A stretch of DNA of 64,000 nucleotides from assembly GCF_000422985.1 (NCBI RefSeq), contig NZ_AUHC01000008.1, positions 90,108-154,107 of the forward strand. Direction: 5' to 3'. Positions 1 to 9,508 of this stretch are shown piece by piece. Numbering within the stretch: position 1 is the first letter of the stretch; each line of letters begins with the position of its first letter. The DNA is from Erythrobacter cryptus DSM 12079. GTDB lineage: Bacteria > Pseudomonadota > Alphaproteobacteria > Sphingomonadales > Sphingomonadaceae. The position numbers and the translations under genes were made by a program. Below the pieces are notes generated by a model. That model made no database searches. It was not told the origin of the DNA and saw nothing but the letters and a program-made list of their open reading frames with translations.

Positions 1-380
1 TGATCGACCAGGCGATAGCCGAGCCGCTCGGCGATCTGGCGTTGAAGCGCCTCGACCTCGGGATCGACGAATTCGACCACCTTGCCGGTCTCGACATCGA
101 TCAGGTGATCGTGATGGGCCTCGGGCACGGGTTCATAGCGCGAGCGGCCATCGCCGAAATCGTGGCGATCGAGGATGCCGGCCTCCTCGAACAGGCGCAC
201 GGTGCGATAGACCGTGGCGATCGAGATGCGCGGATCGATCGCCGCGGCGCGGCTGTGCAGCAGCTCGACATCGGGGTGATCGTCGCTCTCCGAGAGCACC
301 CGGGCGATCACCCGGCGCTGTTCGGTGATGCGCAGGCCCTTTTCGGCACAGAGTTGTTCGAGATCGATTTTCCGGGTCAA
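1..380 (-). CDS. fur: Fur-family ferric uptake regulator, 3' part cut by window edge
   Basis: Metal-responsive transcriptional repressor of iron-uptake genes. The visible 126 residues hold the winged-helix N-terminal part (ITEQRRVIARVL, then ISIATVYRTVRLFEEAGI) and the first metal-binding segment HHDHLIDVETGKVVEF, typical of alphaproteobacterial Fur/Mur. The C-terminus lies beyond base 1. No ATG is in frame. I place the start at a TTG (base 380) because GGAG sits 7 bases upstream; a second in-frame TTG lies six codons further up. It is the last visible gene of the nfuA-tsaB-rimI-mucR-fur run. A manganese-sensing Mur role cannot be excluded from sequence alone. Confidence 0.9.
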   Translation of the reverse strand, partial: MTRKIDLEQLCAEKGLRITEQRRVIARVLSESDDHPDVELLHSRAAAIDPRISIATVYRTVRLFEEAGILDRHDFGDGRSRYEPVPEAHHDHLIDVETGKVVEFVDPEVEALQRQIAERLGYRLVD

Positions 381-560
381 GGAAACGCTCCATCGCAAGG
401 AGGCGCCCGCCCCGCCGGCGGGAAGGCGCGCCCAAAAGCCAAGCCGCCCCAACCCTACAGGGACGAGGCGGCTTGCTCAAGCGGGCCGGGGGCCCTCTCA
501 ACAGCGGCCTTGCGGCCGGTGCCCGCGGCTGCGACCCGGGGCGGCACAGTCAGCGGCCGA

Positions 561-1007
561 TCAGGCGGCCTTCTTGGCGCGGCGGCCGCGCGGCGCGGCG
601 CCGGGCTTGCGCCCCAGCCCGATCTGCTTGGCAAGATCGCGGCGCTTTTCGGCATAATTGGGGGCGACCATCGGATAATCGGCCGGCAGGCCCCACTTGG
701 CCCGGTATTCCTCGGGGCTCATGTTGTAATTGGTGCGCAGATAGCGCTTGAGCATCTTCAGTTTCTTGCCGTCTTCAAGGCAGACGATGTAATCGGGCTT
801 GACCGAATTGCGGATCGCCACCGCGGGCTGCGGCTTGGGTTCTTCCGCCGCCGGGGCCTCGCCCAGCGCCGCCAGCGCAGCATAGACATTGGTAATGAGC
901 GCGGGCACATCGGCCACGGCCACCTCGTTATTGCTGACATGGGCAGCGACGATATCGCTCGTCAGCGTGATAAGCGTTTCTTTCATTGCGAATTCCGGTT
1001 CCTGCAT
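561..1007 (-). CDS. Ros/MucR-family transcriptional regulator lacking the zinc histidines
   Basis: A 148-residue DNA-binding protein of the Ros/MucR family, H-NS-like regulators of surface polysaccharide, motility and cell-cycle genes in alphaproteobacteria. The diagnostic block at about residues 73-117 contains CLEDGKKLKMLKRYL and MSPEEYRAKWGLPADYPMVAP. The four Ros zinc ligands (Cys, Cys, His, His) map here to Cys76, Asp79, Tyr89 and Tyr94, so classical zinc binding is unlikely. The N-terminal part (residues 8-50) is the oligomerisation region. The start is the ATG preceded by GAGGAAC. The tail is basic (GRRAKKAA). It sits between rimI and fur, a common sphingomonad arrangement. Confidence 0.9.
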   Translation of the reverse strand: MQEPEFAMKETLITLTSDIVAAHVSNNEVAVADVPALITNVYAALAALGEAPAAEEPKPQPAVAIRNSVKPDYIVCLEDGKKLKMLKRYLRTNYNMSPEEYRAKWGLPADYPMVAPNYAEKRRDLAKQIGLGRKPGAAPRGRRAKKAA

Positions 1008-1121
1008 GAGTTCCTCTTTGGCGTTTTTTGAGGTGCGCCTGATCGCGCCCATGGCGCATTTGCGCAAGCTTTGCAATTGTCCCGAGATCATTTCGCACGG
1101 TTTTGCGGCAAGACCTGCAAA

Positions 1122-1601
1122 TTACAGGCTACGCGCAAAAGTAATCGCGTCGATGCGCGTGCCATTGGCCATGCGGTAATAATTGCGGCGCTCGCCGATC
1201 GGTTCGAAACCGAGCTTGTGATAGAGGTGGATCGCCGGGTTGCCGCGGCGCATCTCGAGGAAGATGCGGTTGACCGCGCGGGTGCGCGCCGCGGCGAGCA
1301 GGTGCCCGATCAGCGCCGTGCCCACCCCGCGCCGCCGCGCTCCGGGCACCACCGCGATGAGCAGCAGTTCCTCCTCGTCGAGCACGTGGCGCGAGAGCAC
1401 GAAGCCCGCAGGCGCCGGGGCCGGGCCGGGGCCTGCGTCGATCGGCGCGCCCTCGGCATCGACCACCAGCGCATGGGTGCTGGGCAGCACCAGCGCCTCG
1501 GCCACCTGGCGCCGCGTCCAGGCCTCGCCATAGGCCGGATCGAAGGCCGCCTCCATCACCGCCATGATGCGGTCGAGCTGATGGGGGCAGGGGCTGGTCA
1601 T
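1122..1601 (-). CDS. rimI: RimI-like ribosomal protein S18 alanine N-acetyltransferase
   Basis: GNAT-fold N-acetyltransferase (159 residues), expected to acetylate the N-terminal alanine of ribosomal protein S18. The acetyl-CoA loop is visible as ARRRGVGTALIGHLLAAAR (about residues 88-106), followed by NRIFLEMRRGNPAIHLYHKLGF, the usual RimI signature with its Asn and Tyr. An insert rich in Pro/Gly/Ala (about 52-66) lies before the core strand GFVLSRHVLDEEELLLIAV. The ATG overlaps the tsaB stop codon as ATGA, so the two are probably translationally coupled. The tsaB-rimI pairing supports the assignment; a different protein substrate is possible. Confidence 0.87.
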   Translation of the reverse strand: MTSPCPHQLDRIMAVMEAAFDPAYGEAWTRRQVAEALVLPSTHALVVDAEGAPIDAGPGPAPAPAGFVLSRHVLDEEELLLIAVVPGARRRGVGTALIGHLLAAARTRAVNRIFLEMRRGNPAIHLYHKLGFEPIGERRNYYRMANGTRIDAITFARSL

Positions 1602-2227
1602 CGCGGCGCCCGGGCGGCCATGGGGGTGGCATCGGCGCCGCGGCCATAGATCGGCGCGAGGTGATCGCTGAGCAGCGCCGGGGGGATGAGGGGGGCGCAG
1701 GACGCATCGGGCAGGAGCGCGAGCGCCTCGTGCCCGGCGCCGATGAGGCCGGCAAGTTCGGCGGCGCGGTTGCCCGCGATCAGCGGCGCGGCCCCGCGCG
1801 CGGCCGCGGCCGCGGGGGTGAGCGAGCGCGGAGCGCCCAAGGGCAGGCCCGCCGCATCGAAATCGGCGACGAACCATTCGCCGTGCCCGCCGTGGACGCA
1901 CACCGTTACCCTCGCGCCGGGGCGGGCGGCACGCGCCTGCGCGGCGATGAGCGCGAGCGTGGGATAGCCCAGCACCCTTGCGTCCCAGGCCAGCCCGAGC
2001 GCGCGCGCGCTGGCGAGCGCGATCCGCACCCCGGTGAAGCTGCCCGGCCCGAGGCCGACGAGGATGCGGGCGGCATGGCCCTTGTCCGGCAGAGCGGCGA
2101 TCATCGGCACCAGCGCCTCGGCATGGCCGCGGCCGATCACCCGGTGATCGCGCGCCAGCAACGCCTCGCCCGCGAACAGGGCGATGCTGCAGGCTTCCGA
2201 AGCGGTCTCGATCACGAGGGTGCGCAT
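1598..2227 (-). CDS. tsaB: tRNA threonylcarbamoyladenosine biosynthesis protein TsaB
   Basis: TsaB (209 residues) partners TsaD and TsaE in making N6-threonylcarbamoyladenosine at position 37 of ANN-decoding tRNAs in the cytoplasm. It has the ASKHA-type N-terminus MRTLVIETASEACSIALF, the conserved HAEALVPMI segment and the strongly diagnostic GLGPGSFTGVRIALASARALGLA at about residues 57-79. Length is normal for the family. It lies between a nitroreductase gene and rimI, and its TGA stop overlaps the rimI start. Confidence 0.95.
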   Translation of the reverse strand: MRTLVIETASEACSIALFAGEALLARDHRVIGRGHAEALVPMIAALPDKGHAARILVGLGPGSFTGVRIALASARALGLAWDARVLGYPTLALIAAQARAARPGARVTVCVHGGHGEWFVADFDAAGLPLGAPRSLTPAAAAARGAAPLIAGNRAAELAGLIGAGHEALALLPDASCAPLIPPALLSDHLAPIYGRGADATPMAARAPR

Positions 2228-2278
2228 CGCCGCCGCCCTGCCTCAGCGGCGCGCCGCCCGCAAGCGGGCAATGCGCGC

Positions 2279-2887
2279 TCAAGCGATGCGGGTGAAGCGC
2301 TCGAACTCGGGCCGCGGCGAGCGGGCAAAGATGCTGTCCGGATCGCCATAGCCAAGCGCGCAGATGAAATTGACCCGGTGACGCGGCTCTTCGGCAAAAA
2401 AGGCGGCGTTGACCGCAGCCGGATCGAAGCCCGACATCGGCCCGCAATCCAGCCCCAGCGCGCGCGCGGCGAGCATCAGATAGGCGCCCTGAAGCGAGGA
2501 ATTGCGCAGCGCCGCCTCCTCGCGCTGGGCCTCATCGCCCTCGAACCAGCTTTTCGCATCGGTGTGGGGGAAGAGCCAGGGCAGCTCCTCGTGAAAATCG
2601 ATGTCATAGCCGATCACCGCGACCACGGGGGCTGAGAGCACCTTGGCCTTGTTGCCCTCCATCACGCATTCGGCAAGGCGCGCCTTGGCCTCGGGCGATT
2701 TGACCCACACGATCCGCACCGGCTGCATGTTGGCCGAGGTCGGCCCCATCTTCATCAGCTCCCAGATCGCGCGCAGCTGCGCGTCGCTCACGGGCCGATC
2801 GCGCCAGCCATTGTAGCTGCGCGCCTCGCGGAACAGCTGGTCGAGCGCCTCGGGGCTCAGCGCCTGATCGTGGAACTGGCGGGTCAT
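2279..2887 (-). CDS. malonic semialdehyde reductase/nitroreductase family (RutE-like)
   Basis: FMN-dependent nitroreductase-fold protein of 202 residues, closest by eye to the RutE/HadB group that reduces malonic semialdehyde to 3-hydroxypropionate. Typical elements are FREARSYNGWRDRPVSDAQL, MKMGPTSANMQPVRIVWV (FMN-binding), SLQGAYLMLAARALGLDCGPMSGFD and FICALGYGD. No other rut genes are present, so a role in pyrimidine degradation is not supported by context and the true substrate is open. The ATG overlaps the nfuA stop (ATGA), so expression with nfuA is likely. Confidence 0.82.
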   Translation of the reverse strand: MTRQFHDQALSPEALDQLFREARSYNGWRDRPVSDAQLRAIWELMKMGPTSANMQPVRIVWVKSPEAKARLAECVMEGNKAKVLSAPVVAVIGYDIDFHEELPWLFPHTDAKSWFEGDEAQREEAALRNSSLQGAYLMLAARALGLDCGPMSGFDPAAVNAAFFAEEPRHRVNFICALGYGDPDSIFARSPRPEFERFTRIA

Positions 2888-3462
2888 GCGGCGCGCACCT
2901 CGGTCACCTGCGGCACATAGTGTTTGAGCAGGCCCTCGATCCCGTGCTTCAGGGTCGCGGTGCTCGAGGGGCAGCCCGAGCACGAGCCCTGCAAGGTGAG
3001 ATAGACCACTCCGTCGCGATAGCCGCGATAGGCGACATCGCCGCCATCGCCCGCCACCGCCGGACGCACCCGGGTTTCGAGCAGTTCGTGGATCGCCGCA
3101 ATCACCTCGGCATCCTCGGGCCGCTCCTCCACCGCCATGTCGGTCTCGGGCGGCACGGCGATGTCGCTGGCGCTCGCCGGGGCAAAGAGCGGGGCTTCGG
3201 AGACGAAGTGATCGAGCAGGATTGCGATCACCTGCGGCTTGAGCGCGCCCCAATCGGCCCCCGGCGCAGCGGTGACGGCGATGAAATCGGTGCCGAACAG
3301 GACATTGACCACCTCGCCCGTGTCGAAGATCGCCTGCGCCAGCGGACTGGCGGCGGCGGCCTCGGGGCTGGCGAACTCGCGGCTGCCCGCCGGCATCACC
3401 GCCCGGCCGGGCAGGAACTTGAGGGCAGCAGGGTTGGGGGTGGTCTCGGTTTCGATGAACAT
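2884..3462 (-). CDS. nfuA: NfuA-type NifU-domain iron-sulfur carrier
   Basis: Iron-sulfur cluster carrier of 192 residues. The N-terminal Nfu domain (MFIETETTPNPAALKFLPG through about residue 90) is followed by a C-terminal NifU-like domain with the cluster-binding CxxC at Cys161/Cys164 (GSCSGCPSS). This two-domain layout is the usual alphaproteobacterial and mitochondrial NFU1 form. It probably delivers [4Fe-4S] clusters to client enzymes in the cytoplasm. It is the first gene of the minus-strand run to fur. A 110-base divergent region separates it from the M16 protease gene. Confidence 0.93.
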   Translation of the reverse strand: MFIETETTPNPAALKFLPGRAVMPAGSREFASPEAAAASPLAQAIFDTGEVVNVLFGTDFIAVTAAPGADWGALKPQVIAILLDHFVSEAPLFAPASASDIAVPPETDMAVEERPEDAEVIAAIHELLETRVRPAVAGDGGDVAYRGYRDGVVYLTLQGSCSGCPSSTATLKHGIEGLLKHYVPQVTEVRAA

Positions 3463-3572
3463 GGGGGCGATTTAAGAGCGATTTTGTCCGATTTCAAGCG
3501 CGCTGCGCGGCGTGCCTTGCCCCCCTCGTGCATTCACTATCGCTTCACCTTTTGCCGCCCTATAAGCCCGCC

Positions 3573-6572
3573 ATGGCCTTGCTTTCCCGCGCCGCGCGCG
3601 CTCTCGCCCTCGTTCTTGCCCCGATCGCGCTGGCCCAGCCGCTGCTCGCCCAGAACAGCCGCCCCAACGCGCCGGCGGCGGTGGCCGATGCGCTTGCCGA
3701 GGTGCCGCCGCCGCGCTGGCTCCAGCAAGCGGGCACGGTGCCGTGGCTCTACCGCGGCAGCGATGTGCCGGTGGATGACCAATGGCTGTTCGGCGAGCTT
3801 CCCAATGGCCTGCGCTATGCCGTGCGACGCAACGGCGTGCCGCCGCAGCAGGTCTCGATCCGGGTGCGGATCGATGCCGGCTCGCTCCACGAGGAGGAGG
3901 GCGAGCAGGGCTTTGCCCATCTTCTCGAACACCTGTTGTTCCGCGAGAGCAAATATTTGCGCCCCGGCGAGGCGATCCCGGCCTGGCAGCGGCTCGGCGC
4001 CACCTTCGGCAGCGACACCAATGCCGAGACCACCCCCACCCACACGGTTTACAAGCTCGACATTCCCAATATCGGTGCGGCCAAGCTGATCGAGAGCTTC
4101 CGCCTGCTTTCGGGCATGGTGCGCGCGCCGGTGCTCAATGATGCCAATGTCGCGGCCGAACGCCCGATCGTGCTGGCCGAGAAGCGCGAGCGCGGCGGGG
4201 CCGGGCAGCGCGCCGCCGATCTTACGCGCACCACCTTCTTTGCCGGCCAGCGCCTGGCCATCCGCAATCCGATCGGCACCGACGCAACGCTCAAGGCCGC
4301 CACGGGCAAGGCGGTGCGGGCCTTCTACGAGCGCTGGTATCGCCCGGAAAACGCGGTGATCGTGGTGGCGGGCGATTATGATCCCATCGTGCTCGCCGGG
4401 CTGGTCGAGCAGTGGTTCGTCGACTGGCAGGGCGCGGGCGCCCCCGCGGCTGCGCCCGATTTCGGCGATCCGGTGCCACCCGCAGATGCCGCCCCCGCGG
4501 CGGGGCTTGCCGCGCCGATCGGCGAAGTGGCGATCGGGGTCGAGCCCGATCTGCCGCGCAGCCTCACCTATGCGGTGCTGCGTCCCTGGCGTCAGGTCAA
4601 TGACACCATCGTCTATAACGAGGGCCTGCTGATCGACGGCATCGCCCAAGCGATCATCAACCGCCGGCTCGAGGCGCGGGCGCGCGGCGGGGGCAGCTTC
4701 CTCTATGCGCAGGTGCGCCAGGAGGACGTTTCGCGCTCGGTCGATGGCACCTTCGTCACGCTCGCCCCGCTCAGCGAGGACTGGCAGGCCGCGCTGGCCG
4801 ATGTGCGCAGCGTGATCGCCGATGCCCTCGCCAATCCGCCGACCCAGGAGGAGATCGACCGCGAGGCCGCCGAGTTCGAGGTCGCCTATGTCAACGCGGT
4901 CGAGCAGGCCAGCGTCGAGGCCGGTTCGCAAGTGGCTGACAATCTCGTCAACGCGGTCGATATCCGCGAGACCGTCGCCGCGCCGCAGGTGGTGCTCGAT
5001 GTCTTCCGCGGCATGAAGCGGCGGCTCACCCCCGAGGAGGTGCTCGCACGCACCAGGGCGCTGTTTACCGGGGTGGTGACCCGGGCGGTCTATATCACCC
5101 CGGCGGCGGGCGAGGCCGATGCGGCGCGTCTGCGCCTTGCCCTTTCGCGCGAGGCCGCCGCCGATGGCACCGCGCGGCTTACCGCGCAGACCATCCGCTT
5201 CGAGGATCTCCCGGCGATCGGTGCGCCCGGGACCATCACCGAGGAAGCCCCGCTCGGGGTGCTCGAGATCGAGCGGGTTGCATTTGCCAATGGGGTCAAG
5301 GCGCTGCTGTGGTCGAACAATGCCGAACCGGGCCGGGTGACGGTGCGGGTGCGCTTTGGCGCGGGCTGGCGCGCCTTTGATGCGAAGAATGCCGTCTATG
5401 CTGCGCTGGGCGAGGCGGCGCTGGTCGGCTCGGGCCTGGGCGATCTTGGCCAGAACGAGCTTGATCGTCTCGCCACCGGGCGCAAGCTCGGCTTTGACTT
5501 TGCCATCGAGGAGGGGGTGTTCACCTTCACCGCCCAGACCCGTTCGGAGGACGTGAACGACCAGCTCTATCTCTTTGCCGCCAAGCTCGGGATGCCGCGC
5601 TGGGACAAGGAGCCGGTGCTGCGCGCCCGCGCCGCGGCCGAGCTTGCCTACAACACCTATGCCACCAGCCCCGGCGGGGTGCTCAATCGCGATCTCGATT
5701 ATCTCGTCACCGGCGGGGACCAGCGCTTTGCCACCCCCGATCCGGCCGCGCTCAGGGCTGCCACGCCCGAGGGTTTCCGCGAGGTGTGGGAGCCGCTGCT
5801 TGCGCAGGGGCCGATCGAGGTGCTGGTGTTCGGCGAATTCGATGCGGCCAAGGTCAAGGAGCAATTGCGCCTGACCTTCGGCGCGCTGCCCGAGCGCGCA
5901 CCCATCCCGGCCGAGATCGCCGCGCGCCCCGTGCCTTTTGCCGCGCCCACGCCGCGGCCTGCGGTGATCGCCCATCGCGGTGATGCCAACGAGGCCGCGG
6001 CGGTGGTCGCCTGGCCGAGTGGCGGGGGCGTTGCCAGCCTGCGCGAGAGCCGCCAGCTCGAAATCCTCACCCAGCTGTTCAACAACCGCCTGCTCGATGC
6101 CCTGCGCGAGCGCGCCGGGGCGAGCTATTCGCCGCAGGTCTTCTCCAACTGGCCGGTCGATATCGACAGCGGCGGGCGGATCACCGCGATTGCCCAGCTC
6201 GAGCCGGGGTTCGTCCCTGCCTTCTTTGCCGAGGCGGATCGCATCGCCCGCGATCTTGCCGCCAATCCGCCCACGGATGACGAGCTGGCGCGGGTCACCG
6301 GCCCGCTCGGCCAATTGATCCGCCGGGCTTCGACCGGCAACCAGTTCTGGCTCTACAACCTCGAGGGGGCCACGAGCGATCCCATGCGGGTGGCGCTGCT
6401 GCGCACCCTGCTTGCCGATTATTCGCAGACCACGCCCGCGGCGATGCAGGCGCTCGCGGCGCGCTATCTCGCGCCCGAGAAGGCCTATCGCCTCGCGGTG
6501 CTGCCCGAGGGCCAGAGCCTTGCCGCCGAGCCGAAAAGGGCAAAGGCGGGGCGCGCGGCCAAGGGGCGCTGA
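3573..6572 (+). CDS. exported M16 (insulinase-family) zinc metallopeptidase
   Basis: Pitrilysin/insulinase-family protease of 999 residues, probably periplasmic. A signal peptide is visible (residues 1-27, hydrophobic ALALVLAPIALAQPLLA then Q). The inverted zinc motif HLLEH lies at 116-120 within GFAHLLEHLLF, and the third ligand region ERPIVLAEKRERGG follows about 80 residues later. Four roughly 220-residue M16 domains fit the length; the C-terminal half has no second HxxEH, as is usual for the structural half. I chose the ATG at 3573, which gives a clean signal peptide; an earlier in-frame ATG at 3528 would bury it. It appears monocistronic. Substrate unknown. Confidence 0.92.
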   Translation: MALLSRAARALALVLAPIALAQPLLAQNSRPNAPAAVADALAEVPPPRWLQQAGTVPWLYRGSDVPVDDQWLFGELPNGLRYAVRRNGVPPQQVSIRVRIDAGSLHEEEGEQGFAHLLEHLLFRESKYLRPGEAIPAWQRLGATFGSDTNAETTPTHTVYKLDIPNIGAAKLIESFRLLSGMVRAPVLNDANVAAERPIVLAEKRERGGAGQRAADLTRTTFFAGQRLAIRNPIGTDATLKAATGKAVRAFYERWYRPENAVIVVAGDYDPIVLAGLVEQWFVDWQGAGAPAAAPDFGDPVPPADAAPAAGLAAPIGEVAIGVEPDLPRSLTYAVLRPWRQVNDTIVYNEGLLIDGIAQAIINRRLEARARGGGSFLYAQVRQEDVSRSVDGTFVTLAPLSEDWQAALADVRSVIADALANPPTQEEIDREAAEFEVAYVNAVEQASVEAGSQVADNLVNAVDIRETVAAPQVVLDVFRGMKRRLTPEEVLARTRALFTGVVTRAVYITPAAGEADAARLRLALSREAAADGTARLTAQTIRFEDLPAIGAPGTITEEAPLGVLEIERVAFANGVKALLWSNNAEPGRVTVRVRFGAGWRAFDAKNAVYAALGEAALVGSGLGDLGQNELDRLATGRKLGFDFAIEEGVFTFTAQTRSEDVNDQLYLFAAKLGMPRWDKEPVLRARAAAELAYNTYATSPGGVLNRDLDYLVTGGDQRFATPDPAALRAATPEGFREVWEPLLAQGPIEVLVFGEFDAAKVKEQLRLTFGALPERAPIPAEIAARPVPFAAPTPRPAVIAHRGDANEAAAVVAWPSGGGVASLRESRQLEILTQLFNNRLLDALRERAGASYSPQVFSNWPVDIDSGGRITAIAQLEPGFVPAFFAEADRIARDLAANPPTDDELARVTGPLGQLIRRASTGNQFWLYNLEGATSDPMRVALLRTLLADYSQTTPAAMQALAARYLAPEKAYRLAVLPEGQSLAAEPKRAKAGRAAKGR

Positions 6573-6582
6573 TCGGCCCGCT

Positions 6583-6597
6583 CGCTTGGGCCAAGCG
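6583..6597 (+). terminator. possible hairpin after the M16 peptidase gene
   Basis: CGCTTG and CAAGCG form a perfect 6-bp stem with a GGC loop, starting 10 bases after the stop codon. There is no run of T after it, so intrinsic termination is uncertain. Confidence 0.3.
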
Positions 6598-6698
6598 GGA
6601 AATATCATTGTCGCAAGGCCCATTGCCGCTTTACAATTGCTGCCCGCCTCCTGTAGCGCGCGCGCCCGAACCTGCGCGCCCCCTCGAGGCGCTGGCTG

Positions 6699-8102
6699 AT
6701 GGAAAGTGATTGCACCGTGCCCGAGACCTGGACCCCGGAGAGCTGGAAGGCCTTTGAAGCGCGCCACCTGCCGCATTACGAGGATGCCGCGGCCCTCGCC
6801 GAGGTGGAGCGCACGCTTTCGACCTATCCGCCGCTGGTCTTTGCCGGCGAGGCGCGCGCATTGAAGGCCGAGCTTGCCGAGGTCGCGCGCGGGCGCGGCT
6901 TCCTGCTCCAGGGCGGGGACTGCGCCGAGAGCTTTGCCGAGTTCCACCCCAACAATATCCGCGACACCTTCCGCGTCATCCTGCAGATGGCGGTGGTGAT
7001 GACCTTTGCCAGCAAGCGCCCGGTGGTGAAGGTCGGGCGCATGGCCGGGCAGTTCGCCAAGCCGCGCTCCTCGCCCACCGAGACCATCGGCGATGTCACC
7101 CTGCCGAGCTATCTGGGCGACAATATCAACGGCATCGAGTTCGATCCCGAGGCGCGGCGCAACGATCCGCAGCGCATGGTGCGCGCCTATTCGCAGGCCG
7201 CGGCGACGCTCAACCTGCTGCGCGCCTTTGCCGGCGGGGGCTATGCCAATTTGCGCCAGGTGCACCAGTGGACGCTCGATTTCATGGGCCGCACGCCGTG
7301 GACCGAGAAGTTCAGCGAGATGGCCGACCGCATCGGCGAGGCGCTCGATTTCATGGAGGCCTGCGGGGTCGATCCCGAAACCGTGCCGCAGCTCAAGGGC
7401 ACCAGCTTCTACACCAGCCACGAGGCGCTGCTGCTGCCCTACGAACAGGCGATGACGCGGCGCGATTCGCTCACCGGCGCCTGGTATGCCACCAGCGCCC
7501 ACATGCTCTGGATCGGCGATCGCACCCGCTTTCCGGGCAGCGCCCATGTCGAGTTCGCCCGCGGGATCGGCAATCCGCTGGGCATGAAATGCGGCCCCAG
7601 CCTCGAGCCCGATGTGCTGCTGCGGCTGCTCGACACGCTCAACCCCGCGCGCGAGCCGGGGCGCATCACCCTCATCAGCCGCTTCGGGCACGACAAGGTC
7701 GAGGAAGGGCTTTCACGCCTGGTGCGCGCGGTGCAGCGCGAAGGCCACCCGGTGGTGTGGAGCTGCGATCCGATGCACGGCAATGTCGTCAAGTCCGAAA
7801 GCGGCTTCAAAACCCGGCCCTTTGATCGCATCCTCAAGGAGGTGAAGGGCTTCTTCGCCGTCCACCGGGCCGAAGGCTCGCACCCCGGCGGGATCCATAT
7901 CGAGATGACCGGGCAGGATGTGACCGAATGTGTCGGCGGCGCGGTGGCGATCACCGAGGAGCGCCTGGGCGACCGCTATCACACCCATTGCGATCCCCGG
8001 CTCAACGCCGAACAGTCGCTGGAACTCGCCTTCCTTGTCGCCGAGATGCTCAACGCCGCGGCCGCCGGGCGCGAGAGCGAGCTGAGCGCCGACGCGGCCT
8101 GA
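6699..8102 (+). CDS. aroG: class II 3-deoxy-7-phosphoheptulonate (DAHP) synthase
   Basis: Type II (plant/mycobacterial-type) DAHP synthase, 467 residues. It condenses phosphoenolpyruvate with erythrose 4-phosphate as the first step of the shikimate pathway. Family landmarks include [46 protein letters not shown], the substrate-binding [10 protein letters not shown] and GMKCGPS blocks, and CDPMHGN near the C-terminal part. Length matches the family. It stands alone between the M16 peptidase and the ergothioneine genes, with about 126 and 158 bases on either side. Confidence 0.96.
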   Translation: MESDCTVPETWTPESWKAFEARHLPHYEDAAALAEVERTLSTYPPLVFAGEARALKAELAEVARGRGFLLQGGDCAESFAEFHPNNIRDTFRVILQMAVVMTFASKRPVVKVGRMAGQFAKPRSSPTETIGDVTLPSYLGDNINGIEFDPEARRNDPQRMVRAYSQAAATLNLLRAFAGGGYANLRQVHQWTLDFMGRTPWTEKFSEMADRIGEALDFMEACGVDPETVPQLKGTSFYTSHEALLLPYEQAMTRRDSLTGAWYATSAHMLWIGDRTRFPGSAHVEFARGIGNPLGMKCGPSLEPDVLLRLLDTLNPAREPGRITLISRFGHDKVEEGLSRLVRAVQREGHPVVWSCDPMHGNVVKSESGFKTRPFDRILKEVKGFFAVHRAEGSHPGGIHIEMTGQDVTECVGGAVAITEERLGDRYHTHCDPRLNAEQSLELAFLVAEMLNAAAAGRESELSADAA

Positions 8103-8260
8103 TCGGCGCCGGGCGCGCGCAGAGCGGCCCCTCGGCGGGCAAAAAGGGTTGATTTTGCGATAGCCCGCGGCTTCGTCCGGGCGTCTTTCCTGTGTCATCA
8201 CCTCAGGGCATGACATCGGGGGCGCGCGCGGCGCGCGGCAGAAGGGAGCACGGCGGCGCG

Positions 8261-9508
8261 ATGCAAGGCCAGCACCAGGCGTTCGAGCAGCAGGGGGACG
8301 CGGGCACCGGCCGCGCCGCGCGTTTTGCTGCGGTGCGCGCGCTCAGCGAGGCGCTGGCCGCACCGCTGAGCGAGGCCGATGCCTGCCTCCAGTCCATGCC
8401 CGATGCCTCGCCCGCCAAGTGGCATCTCGCGCACACCACCTGGTTCTGGGAAACCTTCCTCCTGCGCGATCACCTGCCGGGCTATCGCCTGTGGCGGGAT
8501 GATTGGCCCTATCTGTTCAATTCCTACTACGAGGCCGAAGGGCCGCGCCTTGCCCGCCACCAGCGCGGGATGCTCTCGCGCCCCAGCATGGCCGAAGTGC
8601 TCGCCTGGCGCGCCCACGTGACCGAGGCGATGGCGCCGCTGCTCGCCGATCCGGCGCTTGGCGATCTGATCGCGCTGGGGATCGCGCACGAGGAGCAGCA
8701 TATCGAGCTGCTGCTCACCGACATCAAACACGCCCTGTTCCTCAACCCGCTCGGCCCGGCGATGTGGGAGGGCCTGCCGCCCCCGCCGCCTGCCGCGCCT
8801 GCGCCGCCGCTCGGCTGGACTTTCCACCCGGGCGGGATCGTCGGCATCGGCCATGAGGGGACGGGATTTGCCTTCGACAACGAGGGCCCGCGCCACCGCG
8901 TGCTGATCGCGCCCTTCGCGCTCGCCGACCGGCTGGTGACGAACCGCGAGTGGGAGGCCTTCATTGCCGCGGGCGGCTATGCCGATCCGCGCCTGTGGCT
9001 TGCCGATGGCTGGGCCTGGGTGCAGCGCGAGGGCATCACCGCGCCGCTCTATTGGCGCGATGAGCTGCACTTTACCCATCAGGGCTGGCAGCCACGCGAC
9101 CCGCACGCACCAGTCACCCACATCTCCTATTTCGAGGCCGATGCCTATGCCACCTGGGTGGGGGCGCGCCTGCCGAGCGAGTTCGAATGGGAAGCGATCG
9201 CCGCTGATCACGATCCTGCCGCGGGCAACCAGCTCGGTGGGGCAGGGCCGGTGCTGCCGCGGGGGAGCGCGGGGCTGTTCGGCGATTGCTGGCAGTTTAC
9301 CAGCTCGGCCTATCTGCCCTATCCGCGCTTCCGCCCGGCAGCCGGGGCGATCGGCGAATACAACGGCAAGTTCATGAGCGGGCAGGTGGTGCTGCGCGGC
9401 GCCTCCTGCGCCACGGTGCGCGGCCACGCCCGCGCCACCTATCGCAACTTCTTCTACCCCCACCAGCGCTGGCAGTTCACCGGCCTTCGCCTCGCACGGG
9501 ATGCCTGA
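8261..9508 (+). CDS. egtB: ergothioneine biosynthesis sulfoxide synthase EgtB
   Basis: Non-haem iron enzyme (415 residues) that joins a thiol (gamma-glutamylcysteine or cysteine) to trimethylhistidine and forms the sulfoxide precursor of ergothioneine. The N-terminal DinB-like domain carries the iron ligands His58 (HTTWFWE) and the HxxxHxE motif at residues 143-149 (HEEQHIE). The C-terminal formylglycine-enzyme-like domain starts near residue 185 and ends with HQRWQFTGLRLARD. The ATG at 8261 has GGGAG 12 bases upstream; upstream in-frame starts give an unconserved extension. It overlaps egtD by 8 bases, so the two form an operon. Confidence 0.93.
   Translation: MQGQHQAFEQQGDAGTGRAARFAAVRALSEALAAPLSEADACLQSMPDASPAKWHLAHTTWFWETFLLRDHLPGYRLWRDDWPYLFNSYYEAEGPRLARHQRGMLSRPSMAEVLAWRAHVTEAMAPLLADPALGDLIALGIAHEEQHIELLLTDIKHALFLNPLGPAMWEGLPPPPPAAPAPPLGWTFHPGGIVGIGHEGTGFAFDNEGPRHRVLIAPFALADRLVTNREWEAFIAAGGYADPRLWLADGWAWVQREGITAPLYWRDELHFTHQGWQPRDPHAPVTHISYFEADAYATWVGARLPSEFEWEAIAADHDPAAGNQLGGAGPVLPRGSAGLFGDCWQFTSSAYLPYPRFRPAAGAIGEYNGKFMSGQVVLRGASCATVRGHARATYRNFFYPHQRWQFTGLRLARDA

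Noticed and set aside
3537..7691. A 1384-codon open frame on the minus strand opposite the M16 peptidase and DAHP synthase genes
   Set aside because: It is antisense to two genes with clear catalytic motifs and has His/Arg/Gly-rich, non-domain-like composition, as expected in GC-rich DNA.
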